From NCBI GenBank assembly GCA_035771175.1, contig CM069594.1:11036620-11100619 (forward strand): a stretch of DNA of 64,000 nucleotides, read 5' to 3'. The notes below the pieces were generated by a model. The model was given only the letters and a program-made list of their open reading frames with translations, was not told the origin of the DNA and did no database searches. Below, in pieces: positions 11,301 to 24,567 of this stretch. The number at the start of each line of letters is the position of its first letter. The first letter of the stretch is position 1. A program made the translations under genes and the position numbers. This DNA comes from Paratinospora sagittata (lineage: Eukaryota > Streptophyta > Magnoliopsida > Ranunculales > Menispermaceae).

Positions 11301-14300
11301 GTGTGTTATCAAGGCCTATAGCGCGCTATTGCCCATTTTACTAAAAATGGAAAGATCACGGCAACAGCTCTATCGCAAGTTATCAAAGGGGATAGCGTGC
11401 TATAGAAAATTTTTCAAAAAAATAAATGTTCCAAAAAAATAAATGTTTTATTTCTGAGAGTGCGCTAGTGCCTTCTGAAAAATTTTGGCAAATTGCTGAA
11501 TAGCCTTATTTTTGAAAAATGAAAATTTTGACACTCAGGAACCATTGCATTGACTCAAAACACTTTGGTATAAGAATAAAAACTTTTCAATAATTCAAAA
11601 CTCGTTGAAATTCTGATTAAAACCTTTCGAAAAACATTTTTTCAAAATGAAATACTATATCGAAGTGAATTTGAAGACTTTGCAATTTTAAGAGTTTTAG
11701 TGCTGAGATTGATCGAGAGGTTACCCTACACACCAAAGATCAAACTAATGCATTAGACATTAAGTATGTCTTCATTCTTCGAGCTTGATCTTTGTAGACT
11801 TCGAAAGCTATTGTTTGATGTGTTCTTGATGATTAGTTGTAGCTCTTAGAAAGAAAAAAATACAGGTGTTGTGTTCTTGTTTTAATCTTACCGAGAATAC
11901 TTCATATACTTACAGTTTAAAACAATAGAAAGCCTCTGGAAATCTCCGCACAAAAGGAATAAAATGAAGACCTTGCGAAATAATGAGGTTATCTTCAAGG
12001 CAATGTGCAATTTTGATTCAGTTCGAAGGTTGTTTGGGCAAATGCAAGAATCACGACTTTCTTCTATTTAAACACTCTTTGGAAACCTCAGTCTAACTTG
12101 CAAAAATCGCGTGTGTTCTATCTTTGAAAGTCAGAGAATGAGGGTTTATAAAATTAGCAGTTGCAGGATAAAGAGCAAGAGAGTACAAAATGTTTTGAAT
12201 TTAAAACATTGTTTAATCTAATGTTGTTTTGGGCGTGCGAGGCAATGGGAATATCAAAGGGGATAGCGCGCTATAGACAATTTTTCTCGTTAAAATCGAG
12301 CAAGCAGAAGTGCCCACCTTTTTCTCGTTAGATTTTAGTCTAAGACGTGAATAACGTGCTATTGGGTTGCGTATCATGTTCTCTATTGATAGATAGCAGG
12401 CTACAGCAGGTCGATATACACAAACCTGAGAGCTTGAGTTTTTTAGACTTTCCGATAGTGTGTTATCAAGGCCTATAGCGCGCTATTGCCCATTTTACTA
12501 AAAATGGAAAGATCACGGCAACAGCTCTATCGCAAGTTATCAAAGGGGATAGCGTGCTATAGAAAATTTTTCAATAAAATAAATGTTCCAAAAAAATAAA
12601 TGTTTTATTACTGAGAGTGCGCTAGTGCCTTCTGAAAAATTTTGGCAAATTGCTGAATAGCCTTATTTTTGAAAAATGAAAATTTTGACACTCAGGAACC
12701 ATTGCATTGACTCAAAACACTTTGGTATAAGAATAAAAACTTTTCAATAATTCAAAACTCGTTGAAATTCTGATTAAAACGTTTCGAAAAACATTTTTTC
12801 AAAATGAAATACTATATCGAAGTGAATTTGAAGACTTTGCAATTTTAAGAGTTTTAGTGCTGAGATTGATCGAGAGGTTACCCTACACACCAAAGAGCAA
12901 ACTAATGCATTAGACATTAAGTATGTCTTCATTCTTCGAGCTTGATTTTTGTAGACTTCGAAAGCTATTGTTTGATGTGTTCTTGATGATTAGTTGTAGC
13001 TCTTAGAAAGAAAAAAATACAGGTGTTGTGTTCTTGTTTTAATCTTACCGAGAATACTTCATATACTTACAGTTTAAAACAATAGAAAGCCTCTGGAAAT
13101 CTCCGCACAAAAGGAATAAAATGAAGACCTTGCGAAATAATGAGGTTATCTTCAAGACAGTGTGCAATTTTGATTCAGTTCGAAGGTTGTTTGGGCAAAT
13201 GCAAGAATCACGACTTTCTTCTATTTAAACACTCTTTGGAAACCTCAGTCTAACTTGCAAAAATCGCGTGTGTTCTATCTTTGAAAGTCAGAGAATGAGG
13301 GTTTATAAAATTAGCAGTTGCAGGATAAAGAGCAAGAGAGTACAAAATGTTTTGAATTTAAAACATTGTTTAATCTAATGTTGTTTTGGGCGTGCGAGGC
13401 AATGGGAATATCAAAGGGGATAGCGCGCTATAGACAATTTTTCTCGTTAGAATCGAGCAAGCAGAAGTGCCCACATTTTTCTCGTTAGATTTTAGTCTAA
13501 GACGTGAATAACGTGCTATTGGGTTGCGTATCATGTTCTCTATTGATAGATAGCAGGCTACAGCAGGTCGATATACACAAACCTGAGAGCTTGAGTTTTT
13601 TAGACTTTCCGATAGTGTGTTATCAAGGCCTATAGCGCGCTATTGCCCATTTTACTAAAAATGGAAAGATCACGGCAACAGCTCTATCGCAAGTTATCAA
13701 AGGGGATAGCGTGCTATAGAAAATTTTTCAATAAAATAAATGTTCCAAAAAAATAAATGTTTTATTACTGAGAGTGCGCTAGTGCCTTCTGAAAAATTTT
13801 GGCAAATTGCTGAATAGCCTTATTTTTGAAAAATGAAAATTTTGACACTCAGGAACCATTGCATTGACTCAAAACACTTTGGTATAAGAATAAAAACTTT
13901 TCAATAATTCAAAACTCGTTGAAATTCTGATTAAAACGTTTCGAAAAACATTTTTTCAAAATGAAATACTATATCGAAGTGAATTTGAAGACTTTACAAT
14001 TTTAAGAGTTTTAGTGCTGAGATTGATCGAGAGGTTACCCTACACACCAAAGATCAAACTAATGCATTAGACATTAAGTTTGTCTTCATTCTTCGAGCTT
14101 GATCTTTGTAGACTTCGAAAGCTATTGTTTGATGTGTTCTTGATGATTAGTTGTAGCTCTTAGAAAGAAAAAAATACAGGTGTTGTGTTCTTGTTTTAAT
14201 CTTACCGAGAATACTTCATATACTTACAGTTTAAAACAATAGAAAGCCTCTGGAAATCTCCGCACAAAAGGAAAAAAATGAAGACCTTGCGAAATAATGA

Positions 14301-17300
14301 GGTTATCTTCAAGACAGTGTGCAATTTTGATTCAGTTCGAAGGTTGTTTGGGCAAATGCAAGAATCACGACTTTCTTCTATTTAAACACTCTTTGGAAAC
14401 CTCAGTCTAACTTGCAAAAATCGCGGGTGTTCTATCTTTGAAAGTCAGAGAATGAGGGTTTATAAAATTAGCAGTTGCAGGATAAAGAGCAAGAGAGTAC
14501 AAAATGTTTTGAATTTAAAACATTGTTTAATCTAATGTTGTTTTGGGCGTGCGAGGCAATGGGGAATATCAAAGGGGATAGCGCGCTATAGACAATTTTT
14601 CTCGTCAGAATCGAGCAAGCAGAAGTGCCCACATTTTTCTCGTTAGATTTTAGTCTAAGACGTGAATAACGTGCTATTGGGTTGCGTATCATGTTCTCTA
14701 TTGATAGATAGCAGGCTACAGCAGGTCGATATACACAAACCTGAGAGCTTGAGTTTTTTAGACTTTCCGATAGTGTGTTATCAAGGCCTATAGCGCGCTA
14801 TTGCCCATTTTACTAAAAATGGAAAGATCACGGCAACAGCTTTATCGCGAGTTATCAAAGGGGATAGCGTGCTGTAGAAAATTTTTCAAAAAAATAAATG
14901 TTCCAAAAAAATAAATGTTTTATTACTGAGAGTGCGCTAGTGCCTTCTGAAAAATTTTGGCAAATTGCAGAATAGCCTTATTTTTGAAAAATGAAAATTT
15001 TGACACTCAGGAACCATTCCATTGACTCAAAACACTTTGGTATAAGAATAAAAACTTTTCAACAATTCAAAACTCGTTGAAATTCTGATTAAAACCTTTC
15101 GAAAAACATTTTTTCAAAATGAAATACTATATCGAAGTGAATTTGAAGACTTTGCAATTTTAAGAGTTTTAGTGCTGAGATTGATGGAGAGGTTACCCTA
15201 CACACCAAAGATCAAACTAATGCATTAGACATTAAGTATGTCTTCATTCTTCGAGCTTGATCTTTGTAGACTTCGAAAGCTATTGTTTGATGTGTTCTTG
15301 ATGATTAGTTGTAGTTCTTAGAAAGAAAAAAATACAGGTGTTGTGTTCTTGTTTTTATCTTACCGAGAATACTTCATATACTTACAGTTTAAAACAATAG
15401 AAAGCCTCTGGAAATCTCCGCACAAAAGGAATAAAATGAAGACCTTGCGAAATAATGAGGTTATCTTCAAGACAGTGTGCAATTTTGATTCAGTTCGAAG
15501 GTTGTTTGGGCAAATGCAAGAATCACGACTTTCTTCTATTTAAACACTCTTTGGAAACCTCAGTCTAACTTGCAAAAATCGCGTGTGTTCTATCTTTGAA
15601 AGTCAGAGAATGAGGGTTTATAAAATTAGCAGTTGCAGGATAAAGAGCAAGAGAGTACAAAATGTTTTGAATTTAAAACATTGTTTAATCTAATGTTGTT
15701 TTGGGCGTGCGAGGCAATGGGGAATATCAAAGGGGATAGCGCGCTATAGACAATTTTTCTCGTCAGAATCGAGCAAGCAGAAGTGCCCACATTTTTCTCG
15801 TTAGATTTTAGTCTAAGACGTGAATAACGTGCTATTGGGTTGCGTATCATGTTCTCTATTGATAGATAGCAGGCTACAGCAGGTCGATATACACAAACCT
15901 GAGAGCTTGAGTTTTTTAGACTTTCCGATAGTGTGTTATCAAGGCCTATAGGGCGCTATTGCCCATTTTACTAAAAATGGAAAGATCACGGCAACAGCTC
16001 TATCGCGAGTTATCAAAGGGGATAGCGTGCTATAGAAAATTTTTCAAAAAAAAAATGTTCCAAAAAAATAAATGTTTTATTACTGAGAGTGCGCTATTGC
16101 CTTCTGAAAAATTTTGGCAAATTGCTTAATAGCCTTATTTTTGAAAAATGAAAATTTTGACACTCAGGAACCATTCCATTGACTCAAAACACTTTGGTAT
16201 AAGAATAAAAACTTTTCAATAATTCAAAACTCGTTGAAATTCTGATTAAAACGTTTCGAAAAACATTTTTTCAAAATGAAATACTATATCGAAGTGAATT
16301 TGAAGACTTTGCAATTTTAAGAGTTTTAGTGTTGAGATTGATCGAGAGGTTACCCTACACACCAAAGATCAAACTAATGCATTAGACATTAAGTATGTCT
16401 TCATTCTTCGAGCTTGATCTTTGTAGACTTCGAAAGCTATTGTTTGATGTGTTCTTGATGATTAGTTTTAGCTCTTAGAAAGAAAAAAATACAGGTGTTG
16501 TGTTCTTGTTTTAATCTTACCGAGAATACTTCATATACTTACAGTTTAAAACAATAGAAAGCCTCTGGAAATCTCCGCACAAAAGGAATAAAATGAAGAC
16601 CTTGCGAAATAATGAGGTTATCTTCAAGACAGTGTGCAATTTTGATTCAGTTCGAAGGTTGTTTGGGCAAATGCAAGAATCACGACTTTCTTCTATTTAA
16701 ACACTCTTTGGAAACCTCAGTCTAACTTGCAAAAATCGCGTGTGTTCTATCTTTGAAAGTCAGAGAATGAGGGTTTATAAAATTAGCAGTTGCAGGATAA
16801 AGAGCAAGAGAGTACAAAATGTTTTGAATTTAAAACATTGTTTAATCTAATGTTGTTTTGGGCGTGCGAGGCAATGGGGAATATCAAAGGGGATAGCGCG
16901 CTATAGACAATTTTTCTCGTCAGAATCGAGCAAGCAGAAGTGCCCACATTTTTCTCGTTAGATTTTAGTCTAAGACGTGAATAACGTGCTATTGGGTTGC
17001 GTATCATGTTCTCTATTGATAGATAGCAGGCTACAGCAGGTCGATATACACAAACCTGAGAGCTTGAGTTTTTTAGACTTTCCGATAGTGTGTTATCAAG
17101 GCCTATAGCGCGCTATTGCCCATTTTACTAAAAATGGAAAGATCACGGCAACAGCTCTATCGCGAGTTATCAAAGGGGATAGCGTGCTATAGAAAATTTT
17201 TCAAAAAAATAAATGTTCCAAAAAAATAAATGTTTTATTACTGAGAGTGCGCTAGTGCCTTCTGAAAAATTTTGGCAAATTGCTGAATAGCCTTATTTTT

Positions 17301-20300
17301 GAAAAATGAAAATTTTGACACCCAGGAACCATTCCATTGACTCAAAACACTTTGGTATAAGAATAAAAACTTTTCAATAATTCAAAACTCGTTGAAATTC
17401 TGATTAAAACCTTTCGAAAAACATTTTTTCAAAATGAAATACTATATCGAAGTGAATTTGAAGACTTTGCAATTTTAAGAGTTTTAGTGCTGAGATTGAT
17501 GGAGAGGTTACCCTACACACCAAAGATCAAACTAATGCATTAGACATTAAGTATGTCTTCATTCTTCGAGCTTGATCTTTGTAGACTTCGAAAGCTATTG
17601 TTTGATGTGTTCTTGATGATTAGTTGTAGCTCTTAGAAAGAAAAAAATACAGGTGTTGTGTTCTTGTTTTAATCTTACCGAGAATACTTCATATACTTAC
17701 AGTTTAAAACAATAGAAAGCCTCTGGAAATCTCCGCACAAAAGGAATAAAATGAAGACCTTGCGAAATAATGAGGTTATCTTCAAGACAGTGTGCAATTT
17801 TGATTCAGTTCGAAGGTTGTTTGGGCAAATGCAAGAATCACGACTTTCTTCTATTTAAACACTCTTTGGAAACCTCAGTCTAACTTGCAAAAATCGCGTG
17901 TGTTCTATCTTTGAAAGTCAGAGAATGAGGGTTTATAAAATTAGCAGTTGCAGGATAAAGAGCAAGAGAGTACAAAATGTTTTGAATTTAAAACATTGTT
18001 TAATCTAATGTTGTTTTGGGCGTCCGTGGCAATGGGAATATCATAGGGGATAGCGCGCTATAGACAATTTTTCTCGTTAGAATCGAGCAAGCAGAAGGGC
18101 CCACATTTTTCTCGTTAGATTTTAGTCTAAGACGTGAATAACGTGCTCTTGGGTTGCGTATCATGTTCTCTATTGATAGATAGCAGGCTACAGCAGGTCG
18201 ATATACACAAACCTGAGAGCTTGAGTTTTTTAGACTTTCCGATAGTGTGTTATCAAGGCCTATAGCGCGCTATTGCCCATTTTACTAAAAATGGAAAGAT
18301 CACGGCAACAGCTCTATCGCGAGTTATCAAAGGGGATAGCGTGCTATAGAAAATTTTTCAAAAAAATAAATGTTCCAAAAAAATAAATGTTTTATTACTG
18401 AGAGTGCGCTAGGGCCTTCTGAAAAATTTTGGCAAATTGCTGAATAGCCTTATTTTTGAAAAATGAAAATTTTGACACCAAGGAACCATTCCATTGACTC
18501 AAAACACTTTGGTATAAGAATAAAAACTTTTCAATAATCCAAAACTCGTTGAAATTCTGATTAAAACCTTTCGAAAAACATTTTTTCAAAATGAAATACT
18601 ATATCGAAGTGAATTTGAAGACTTTGCAATTTTAAGAGTTTTAGTGCTGAGATTGATCGAGAGGTTACCCTACACACCAAAGATCAAAATAATGCATTAG
18701 ACATTAAGTATGTCTTCATTCTTCGAGCTTGATCTTTGTAGACTTCGAAAGCTATTGTTTGATGTATTCTTGATGATTAGTTGTAGCTCTTAGAAAGAAA
18801 AAAATACAGGTGTTGTGTTCTTGTTTTAATCTTACCGAGAATACTTCATATACTTACAGTTTAAAACAATAGAAAGCCTCTGGAAATCTCCGCACAAAAG
18901 GAATAAAATGAAGGCCTTGCGAAATAATGAGGTTATCTTCAAGACAATGTGCAATTTTGATTCAGTTCGAAGGTTGTTTGGGCAAATGCAAGAATCACGA
19001 CTTTCTTCTATTTAAACACTCTTTGGAAACCTCAGTCTAACTTGCAAAAATCGCGTGTGATCTATCTTTGAAAGTCAGAGAATGAGGGTTTATAAAATTA
19101 GCAGTTGCAGGATGAAGAGCAAGAGAGTACAAAATGTTTTGAATTTAAAACATTGTTTAATCTAATGTTGTTTTGGGCGTCCAAGGCAATGGGAATATCA
19201 AAGGGGATAGCGCGCTATAGACAATTTTTCTCGTTAGAATCGAGCAAGCAGAAGGGCCCACATTTTTCTCGTTAGATTTTAGTCTAAGACGTGAATAACG
19301 TGCTATTGGGTTGCGTATCATGTTCTCTATTGATAGATAGCAGGCTACAGCAGGTCGATATACACAAACCTGAGAGCTTGAGTTTTTTAGACTTTCCGAT
19401 AGTGTGTTATCAAGGCTTATAGCGCGCTATTGCCCATTTTACTAAAAATGGAAAGATCACGGCAACAGCTCTATCGCGAGTTATCAAAGGGGATAGCGTG
19501 CTATAGAAAATTTTTCAAAAAAATAAATGTTCCAAAAAAATAAATGTTTTATTACTGAGAGTGCGCTAGGGCCTTCTGAAAAATTTTGGCAAATTGCTGA
19601 ATAGCCTTATTTTTGAAAAATGAAAATTTTGACACCCAGGAACCATTCCATTGACTCAAAACACTTTGGTATAAGAATAAAAACTTTTCAACAATTCAAA
19701 ACTCGTTGAAATTCTGATTAAAACCTTTCGAAAAACATTTTTTCAAAATGAAATACTATATCGAAGTGAATTTGAAGACTTTGCAATTTTAAGAGTTTTA
19801 GTGCTGAGATTGATGGAGAGGTTACCCTACACACCAAAGATCAAACTAATGCATTAGACATTAAGTATGTCTTCATTCTTCGAGCTTCATCTTTGTAGAC
19901 TTCGAAAGCTATTGTTTGATGTGTTCTTGATGATTAGTTGTAGCTCTTAGAAAGAAAAAATTACAGGTGTTGTGTTCTTGTTTTTTTCTTACCGAGAATA
20001 CTTCATATACTTACAGTTTAAAACAATAGAAAGCCTCTGGAAATCTCCGCACAAAAGGAATAAAATGAAGACCTTGCGAAATAATGAGGTTATCTTCAAG
20101 ACAGTGTGCAATTTTGATTCAGTTCGAAGGTTGTTTGGGCAAATGCAAGAATCACGACTTTCTTCTATTTAAACACTCTTTGGAAACCTCAGTCTAACTT
20201 GCAAAAATTGCGTGGGTTCTATCTTTGAAAGTCAGAGAATGAGGGTTTATAAAATTAGCAGTTGCAGGATAAAGAGCAAGAGAGTACAAAATGTTTTGAA

Positions 20301-23300
20301 TTTAAAACATTGTTTAATCTAATGTTGTTTTGGGCGTGCGACGCAATGGGAATATCAAAGGGGATAGCGCGCTATAGACAATTTTTCTCGTTAGAATCGA
20401 GCAAGCAGAAGTGCCCACATTTTTCTCGTTAGATTTTAGTCTAAGACGTGAATAACCTGCTAATGGGTTGCGTATCATGTTCTCTATTGATAGATAGCAG
20501 GCTACAGCAGGTCGATATACACAAACCTGAGAGCTTGAGTTTTTTAGACTTTCCGATAGTGTGTTATCAAGGCCTATAGCGCGCTATTGCCCATTTTACT
20601 AAAAATGGAAAGATCACGGCAACAGCTCTATCGCGAGTTATCAAAGGGGATAGCGTGCTATAGAAAATTTTTCAAAAAAATAAATGTTCCAAAAAAATAA
20701 ATGTTTTATTACTGAGAGTGCGCTAGGGCCTTCTGAAAAATTTTGGCAAATTGCTGAATAGCCTTATTTTTGAAAAATGAAAATTTTGACACCCAGGAAC
20801 CATTCCATTGACTCAAAACACTTTGGTATAAGAATAAAAACTTTTCAATAATTCAAAACTCGTTGAAATTCTGATTAAAACCTTTCGAAAAACATTTTTT
20901 CAAAATGAAATACTATATCGAAGTGAATTTGAAGACTTTGCAATTTTAAGAGTTTTAGTGCTGAGATTGATCGAGAGGTTACCCTACACACCAAAGATCA
21001 AAATAATGCATTAGACATTAAGTATGTCTTCATTCTTCGAGCTTGATCTTTGTAGACTTCGAAAGCTATTGTTTGATGTGTTCTTGATGATTAGTTGTAG
21101 CTCTTAGAAAGAAAAAAATACAGGTGTTGTGTTCTTGTTTTAATCTTACCGAGAATACTTCATATACTTACAGTTTAAAACAATAGAAAGCCTCTGGAAA
21201 TCTCCGCACAAAAGGAATAAAATGAAGACCTTGCGAAATAATGAGGTTATCTTCAAGACAGTGTGCAATTTTGATTCAGTTCGAAGGTTGTTTGGGCAAA
21301 TGCAAGAATCACGACTTTCTTCTATTTAAACACTCTTTGGAAACCTCAGTCTAACTTGCAAAAATCGCGTGTGTTCTATCTTTGAAAGTCAGAGAATGAG
21401 GGTTTATAAAATTAGCAGTTGCAGGATGAAGAGCAAGAGAGTACAAAATGTTTTGAATTTAAAACATTGTTTAATCTAATGTTGTTTTGGGCGTCCAAGG
21501 CAATGGGAATATCAAAGGGGATAGCGCGCTATAGACAATTTTTCTCGTTAGAATCGAGCAAGCAGAAGGGCCCACATTTTTCTCGTTAGATTTTAGTCTA
21601 AGACGTGAATAACGTGCTATTGGGTTGCGTATCATGTTCTCTATTGATAGATAGCAGGCTACAGCAGGTCGATATACACAAACCTGAGAGCTTGAGTTTT
21701 TTAGACTTTCCGATAGTGTGTTATCAAGGCCTATAGCGCGCTATTGCCCATTTTACTAAAAATGGAAAGATCACGGCAACAGCTCTATCGCGAGTTATCA
21801 AAGGGGATAGCGTGCTATAGAAAATTTTTCAAAAAAATAAATGTTCCAAAAAAATAAATGTTTTATTACTGAGAGTGCGCTAGGGCCTTCTGAAAAATTT
21901 TGGCAAATTGCTGAATAGCCTTATTTTTGAAAAATGAAAATTTTGACACCCAGGAATCATTCCATTGACTCAAAACACTTTGGTATAAGAATAAAAACTT
22001 TTCAACAATTCAAAACTCGTTGAAATTCTGATTAAAACCTTTCGAAAAACATTTTTTCAAAATGAAATACTATATCGAAGTGAATTTGAAGACTTTGCAA
22101 TTTTAAGAGTTTTAGTGCTGAGATTGATGGAGAGGTTACCCTACACACCAAAGATCAAACTAATGCATTAGACATTAAGTATGTCTTCATTCTTCGAGCT
22201 TCATCTTTGTAGACTTCGAAAGCTATTGTTTGATGTGTTCTTGATGATTAGTTGTAGCTCGTAGAAAGAAAAAATTACAGGTGTTGTGTTCTTGTTTTTA
22301 TCTTACCGAGAATACTTCATATACTTACAGTTTAAAACAATAGAAAGCCTCTGGAAATCTCCGCACAAAAGGAATAAAATGAAGACCTTGCGAAATAATG
22401 AGGTTATCTTCAAGACAGTGTGCAATTTTGATTCAGTTCGAAGGTTGTTTGGGCAAATGCAAGAATCACGACTTTCTTCTATTTAAACACTCTTTGGAAA
22501 CCTCAGTCTAACTTGCAAAAATTGCGTGGGTTCTATCTTTGAAAGTCAGAGAATGAGGGTTTATAAAATTAGCAGTTGCAGGATAAAGAGCAAGAGAGTA
22601 CAAAATGTTTTGAATTTAAAACATTGTTTAATCTAATGTTGTTTTGGGCGTGCGACGCAATGGGAATATCAAAGGGGATAGCGCGCTATAGACAATTTTT
22701 CTCGTTAGAATCGAGCAAGCAGAAGGGCCCACATTTTTCTCGTTAGATTTTAGTCTAAGACGTGAATAACGTGCTATTGGGTTGCGTATCATGTTCTCTA
22801 TTGATAGATAGCAGGCTACAGCAGGTCGATATACACAAACCTGAGAGCTTGAGTTTTTTAGACTTTCCGATAGTGTGTTATCAAGGCCTATAGCGCGCTA
22901 TTGCCCATTTTACTAAAAATGGAAAGATCACGGCAACAGCTCTATCGCGAGTTATCAAAGGGGATAGCGTGCTATAGAAAATTTTTCAAAAAAATAAATG
23001 TTCCAAAAAAATAAATGTTTTATTACTGAGAGTGCGCTAGGGCCTTCTGAAAAATTTTGGCAAATTGCTGAATAGCCTTATTTTTGAAAAATGAAAATTT
23101 TGACACCCAGGAACCATTCCATTGACTCAAAACACTTTGGTATAAGAATAAAAACTTTTCAATAATTCAAAACTCGTTGAAATTCTGATTAAAACCTTTC
23201 GAAAAACATTTTTTCAAAATGAAATACTATATCGAAGTGAATTTGAAGACTTTGCAATTTTAAGAGTTTTAGTGCTGAGATTGATGGAGAGGTTACCCTA

Positions 23301-24567
23301 CACACCAAAGATCAAAATAATGCATTAGACATTAAGTATGTCTTCATTCTTCGAGCTTGATCTTTGTAGACTTCGAAAGCTATTGTTTGATGTGTTCTTG
23401 ATGATTAGTTGTAGCTCTTAGAAAGAAAAAAATACAGGTGTTGTGTTCTTGTTTTTATATTACCGAGAATACTTCATATACTTACAGTTTAAAACAATAG
23501 AAAGCCTCTGGAAATCTCCGCACAAAAGGAATAAAATGAAGACCTTGCGAAATAATGAGGTTATCTTCAAGACAGTGTGCAATTTTGATTCAGTTCGAAG
23601 GTTGTTTGGGCAAATGCAAGAATCACGACTTTCTTCTATTTAAACACTCTTTGGAAACCTCAGTCTAACTTGCAAAAATCGCGTGGGTTCTATCTTTGAA
23701 AGTCAGAGAATGAGGGTTTATAAAATTAGCAGTTGCAGGATGAAGAGCAAGAGAGTACAAAATGTTTTGAATTTAAAACATTGTTTAATCTAATGTTGTT
23801 TTGGGCGTGCGACGCAATGGGAATATCAAAGGGGATAGCGCGCTATAGACAATTTTTCTCGTTAGAATCGAGCAAGCAGAAGTGCCCACATTTTTCTCGT
23901 TAGATTTTAGTCTAAGACGTGAATAACGTGCTATTGGGTTGCGTATCATGTTCTCTATTGATAGATAGCAGGCTACAGCAGGTCGATATACACAAACCTG
24001 AGAGCTTGAGTTTTTTAGACTTTCCGATAGTGTGTTATCAAGGCCTATAGCGCGCTATTGCCCATTTTACTAAAAATAGAAAGATCACGGCAACAGCTCT
24101 ATCGCGAGTTATCAAAGGGGATAGCGTGCTACAGAAAATTTTTCAAAAAAATAAATGTTCCAAAAAAATAAATGTTTTATTACTGAGAGTGCGCTAGTGC
24201 CTTCTGAAAAATTTTGGCAAATTGCTGAATAGCCTTATTTTTGAAAAATGAAAATTTTGACACCCAGGAACCATTCCATTGACTCAAAACACTTTGGTAT
24301 AAGAATAAAAAATTTTCAATAATTCAAAACTCGTTGAAATTCTGATTAAAACCTTTCGAAAAACATTTTTTCAAAATGAAATACTATATCGAAGTGAATT
24401 TGAAGACTTTGCAATTTTAAGAGTTTTAGTGCTGAGATTGAATGAGAGGTTACCCTACACACCAAAGATCAAACTAATGCATTAGACATGAGATATGTCT
24501 TCGTTCTTCGAGCTTGATCTTTGTAGACTTCGAAAGCTTTTGTTTGATATGTTCTTGATGCAATACA
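8394..24567. repeat. Satellite block 1b: homogenised 1,157-bp B-prime array, 14 units
   Basis: Units start at 8,394, 9,551, 10,708, 11,865, 13,022, 14,179, 15,337, 16,494, 17,652, 18,809, 19,966, 21,123, 22,280 and 23,437, a period of 1,157-1,158 bp. The last unit is 1,131 bp and returns to A-type sequence at its 3' end. Units differ from each other at only a few positions. B-prime differs from ordinary B-type in two places. About 70 bp after GCAATGGGAATAT are replaced by a copy of the downstream segment ATCAAAGGGGATAGCGCGCT. A duplicated AAAAAATAAATGTT replaces the CCCTATCAGCGTGCTATC segment. B-type and B-prime have ATAGA in place of the A-type ATGGA. Confidence 0.95.

Noticed and set aside
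8394..24567. Regular array as a possible CRISPR
   Set aside because: The unit is 1,157 bp with no alternating short repeat and unique spacer, and the context is a plant genome.
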